Below, piece after piece: positions 6,896 through 9,075 of a DNA stretch of 9,075 nucleotides. The position numbers and the translations under genes were made by a program. This DNA comes from Acidimicrobiaceae bacterium. GTDB taxonomy: Bacteria > Actinomycetota > Acidimicrobiia > Acidimicrobiales > Ilumatobacteraceae. The stretch's first letter is position 1; each line of letters opens with the position of its first letter. Where the stretch lies: contig DMQJ01000259.1 in assembly GCA_003455715.1 (NCBI GenBank), forward strand, positions 452 to 9,526, read 5' to 3'. The notes under the pieces were generated by a model. The model was not told the DNA's origin, searched no databases, and was given only the letters and a program-made list of their open reading frames with translations.

Positions 6896-9075
6896 ATGAG
6901 TGCGTCCGCCGGGCTCGCCGGCCTCCTCCCGCCCGCGGGTTCCGACCCGGCGGAGGTCGTGGATGCCTTCGCCAGCTGGGCAAGTGCGGGTGGGCGTCCG
7001 CTGTACGCCCACCAGGAGGACGCCGCGCTGGCCCTGGCAGCTGGAGATCATGTGGTGCTCGCCACGCCCACCGGTTCGGGGAAGAGCATGGCGGCAATCG
7101 CGGGCATTGTGCTCGCCCTCAACGCCGGCCGCCGCGCCGTGTGGACCGCTCCGATCAAGGCGCTGGTGGCCGAGAAGTTCTTCGACCTCGTTGATCTGTT
7201 GGGTGCCGAACAGGTGGGGCTGGCAACGGGCGACGCGGCGATCAACAGCGACGCCCCGGTGCTGGTGTGCACGGCGGAGGTGTTGGCCAACCACGCGCTC
7301 TCCACCGGAGCGGCAAGCGACTTCGGGTTCGCCTGCCTCGACGAGTTCCACTACTACGGTGAGCGTGATCGCGGGTGGGCATGGCAGGTGCCATTGCTGG
7401 AACTCACCCGCTGCCAGTTTCTGCTGGCGTCGGCAACCCTCGGCGACATGAACTCCATCAGCGGCGATCTGCGCGAGCGCAGCGGGCGGGCCGTCACCCA
7501 GATCGCGAGCGTGCACCGGCCCACCCCGCTGTACCACCAGTGGCGCATGACCTCCGTCGCCGACAGCGTGCTCGACGCGGTGAGCGATGGCCTCAGCCCG
7601 GTGTATGTGGTGCACGCCACGCAGGCGGCTGCCATTGAACGAGCGCAGAGCCTGGTGAGCCTGAAAGTGACCACACGCGAGCAGCGCGAAGCCATTGCCG
7701 CGGCACTCGGCAAGGTGCGCATGGCCAAGGGGTTCGGCGACACGCTCGACCGACTGTTGCGCAACGGCGTGGGCGTGCACCACGCGGGCATGCTGCCCCG
7801 CTACCGCAGGCTGGTCGAGCGGCTGGCGGGGGAGGGCCTGCTGCCTGTCATCTGCGGCACCGACACCCTCGGCGTGGGCGTCAACATCCCCATCCGCACG
7901 GTGCTGCTCACCGCGCTCACCAAGTTCGACGGCAACAAGGTGCGTGTGTTCACGGCCCGTGAGTTCCACCAACTTGGCGGACGTGCCGGGCGCCCCGGCT
8001 TCGACCCCGATGGTCACGTGTGGGCACAGGCGCCCGACCACGTCATCGACAACGCCAAGGCGCTCAGCCGCGCCGGCGACGACCCCAAGGCCCGACGCAA
8101 GGCCACGAAGGCCAAGGCGCCGGAGGGTTTCGTGCACTACGACGAGGCCACGTTCCAACGACTCATTGCGGCCAGCCCCGAGGCGTTGGTGTCGCGCTTC
8201 GCCGTCAGTCCCGACCTGGTCGCCAGCGTGCTGTCGCGCCCCGACGGACCCGCAGCGTTGAAGCACCTGCTGCGCACCAACCACGACGCCCCGGCGAAGC
8301 GTCGCCAGCACACCAAGCGCGCCATCGCCATCTACCGCAGCCTGGAGGCCGCAGGGGTGGCCGAACGGTTGCGCGACGAACATGGTCGCTGCGCCGGGGT
8401 GCGGGTGGGGTCGCTCGGGGAGGGCGACGACGACCGCTTCCTCCGCTTCTCCTCGCCACTCATGCCGTTCGCGATCGAGGTGGTGGCCACCCTGCAGCAC
8501 GACGACCCGACCTACCCGCTCGATCTGGTCAGCGTGGTGGAGGCCGTGGTCGACGACCCGCGTCAGGTGCTCTATGCCCAGCAGAACGCGGCGAAGGCGG
8601 CGGCGGTGGCGGCGATGAAGGCCGAGGGCGTGCCGTACGAGGAACGGATGGAACGGCTCGACGGGGTCACGTGGCCGCAGCCGCAGAAGGAGCTGCTCGA
8701 TGCCTGCTTCGACACCTACCGAACCCAGCACCCGTGGATCGTCGCCAGCTCGGGCATGAATGCTCCGTCGCCGAAGAGCATCGTGCGCGAGATGCTAGAG
8801 AGCGGCGACACGTTCCCCACGTTCGTTCGCCGGTACCGACTCGACCGCAGCGAGGGCCTGGTGCTGCGTTACCTCACCGATGTGTGGCGCACGCTCGACA
8901 GGTCGTTTCCCGACGACGTGTACACCGACGAGGTGGAGGACGTGGTGGAGTGGCTGGGTGCGCTCATCCGCGCCACCGACGCCACCCTGCTCGACGAGTG
9001 GACTCGGCTCGCGGGGCAGCCGGTGCACGACCATGAAATGCCCGGGGCCCCCGCCGTTCAAGGTGGGCCTCCGCC
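6896..9075 (+). CDS. DExH-box helicase, DUF3516 family (runs off right edge)
   Basis: At least 726 codons of a superfamily 2 helicase of the Ski2-like/DUF3516 type, common in actinomycetes. It probably unwinds RNA or DNA with ATP in the cytosol; the physiological substrate is not known to me. Motif I ATPTGSGKS is at 56-64. Motif Ia-like TAPIKALVAEKF follows. Motif II is DEFH at 149-152, with F in place of the alanine of DEAH, as I recall is usual in this family. Motif III SAT is at 179-181. GVGVHHAGMLPRYRRLVE and GTDTLGVGVNIP are motifs IV-V. HQLGGRAGRPG at 358-368 is motif VI. The C-terminal part after about residue 385 is the DUF3516 region with a helical, charged character. I recall family members of about 830-870 residues, so perhaps 100-140 are missing. 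The last roughly 12 codons look unlike the family and may be in a shifted frame. Confidence 0.92.
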   Translation, partial: MSASAGLAGLLPPAGSDPAEVVDAFASWASAGGRPLYAHQEDAALALAAGDHVVLATPTGSGKSMAAIAGIVLALNAGRRAVWTAPIKALVAEKFFDLVDLLGAEQVGLATGDAAINSDAPVLVCTAEVLANHALSTGAASDFGFACLDEFHYYGERDRGWAWQVPLLELTRCQFLLASATLGDMNSISGDLRERSGRAVTQIASVHRPTPLYHQWRMTSVADSVLDAVSDGLSPVYVVHATQAAAIERAQSLVSLKVTTREQREAIAAALGKVRMAKGFGDTLDRLLRNGVGVHHAGMLPRYRRLVERLAGEGLLPVICGTDTLGVGVNIPIRTVLLTALTKFDGNKVRVFTAREFHQLGGRAGRPGFDPDGHVWAQAPDHVIDNAKALSRAGDDPKARRKATKAKAPEGFVHYDEATFQRLIAASPEALVSRFAVSPDLVASVLSRPDGPAALKHLLRTNHDAPAKRRQHTKRAIAIYRSLEAAGVAERLRDEHGRCAGVRVGSLGEGDDDRFLRFSSPLMPFAIEVVATLQHDDPTYPLDLVSVVEAVVDDPRQVLYAQQNAAKAAAVAAMKAEGVPYEERMERLDGVTWPQPQKELLDACFDTYRTQHPWIVASSGMNAPSPKSIVREMLESGDTFPTFVRRYRLDRSEGLVLRYLTDVWRTLDRSFPDDVYTDEVEDVVEWLGALIRATDATLLDEWTRLAGQPVHDHEMPGAPAVQGGPP

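Noticed and set aside
6602..8731. A 709-codon open frame on the minus strand opposite the helicase
   Set aside because: The helicase motifs I-VI on the plus strand are intact. The antisense translation is low-complexity and crosses the real DUF1697 gene.

Overview
The window is G+C-rich bacterial DNA, roughly two-thirds G+C by eye. Several traits point to an actinomycete: GTG starts, starts with no Shine-Dalgarno sequence but a -10-like TAnnnT box 6-7 nt upstream (leaderless style), an LPxTG-type wall-anchored protein, and a DUF3516-type helicase. An Acidimicrobiia-like lineage is plausible but is an inference. The first 13 bases are identical to the end of a standard Illumina adapter, so the left edge is an assembly end and not native sequence. 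There is no RNA gene, mobile element or CRISPR array that I can support, and no gene-free stretch longer than about 100 bases.

Layout from left to right. (1) On the minus strand, the N-terminal 370 codons of a HerA/DUF87-like P-loop ATPase run off the left edge. (2) Divergent from it is a secreted protein with two Ig-like domains, a PPVT(D/N) stalk and an LPSTG sorting signal. (3) Convergent with that, overlapping by 22 bp, is a minus-strand winged-helix regulator of the SufR type with a C-terminal iron-sulfur-type cysteine set. (4) Divergent from the regulator is a plus-strand gene cluster: two different fold-type II PLP enzymes 12 nt apart, then a DUF1992 protein 4 nt further on. (5) A minus-strand DUF1697 protein converges on the DUF1992 gene with a 12-bp overlap. 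(6) Divergent from that is a large DExH-box helicase of the DUF3516 family that runs off the right edge.

The most interesting unit is the regulator plus the two PLP enzymes (about 2230-5845). The roughly 100-bp divergent intergenic region carries a perfect palindrome, TTGACA-AAA-TGTCAA, ending 2 nt before the preferred start codon of the first PLP gene and covering its probable -10 box. This fits a redox or iron-sulfur-responsive switch over an uncharacterised amino-acid or sulfur-metabolism pair, with no suf genes in view. The enzyme families and the regulator family are recognisable. The substrates, and whether the parts form one system, are inferences.
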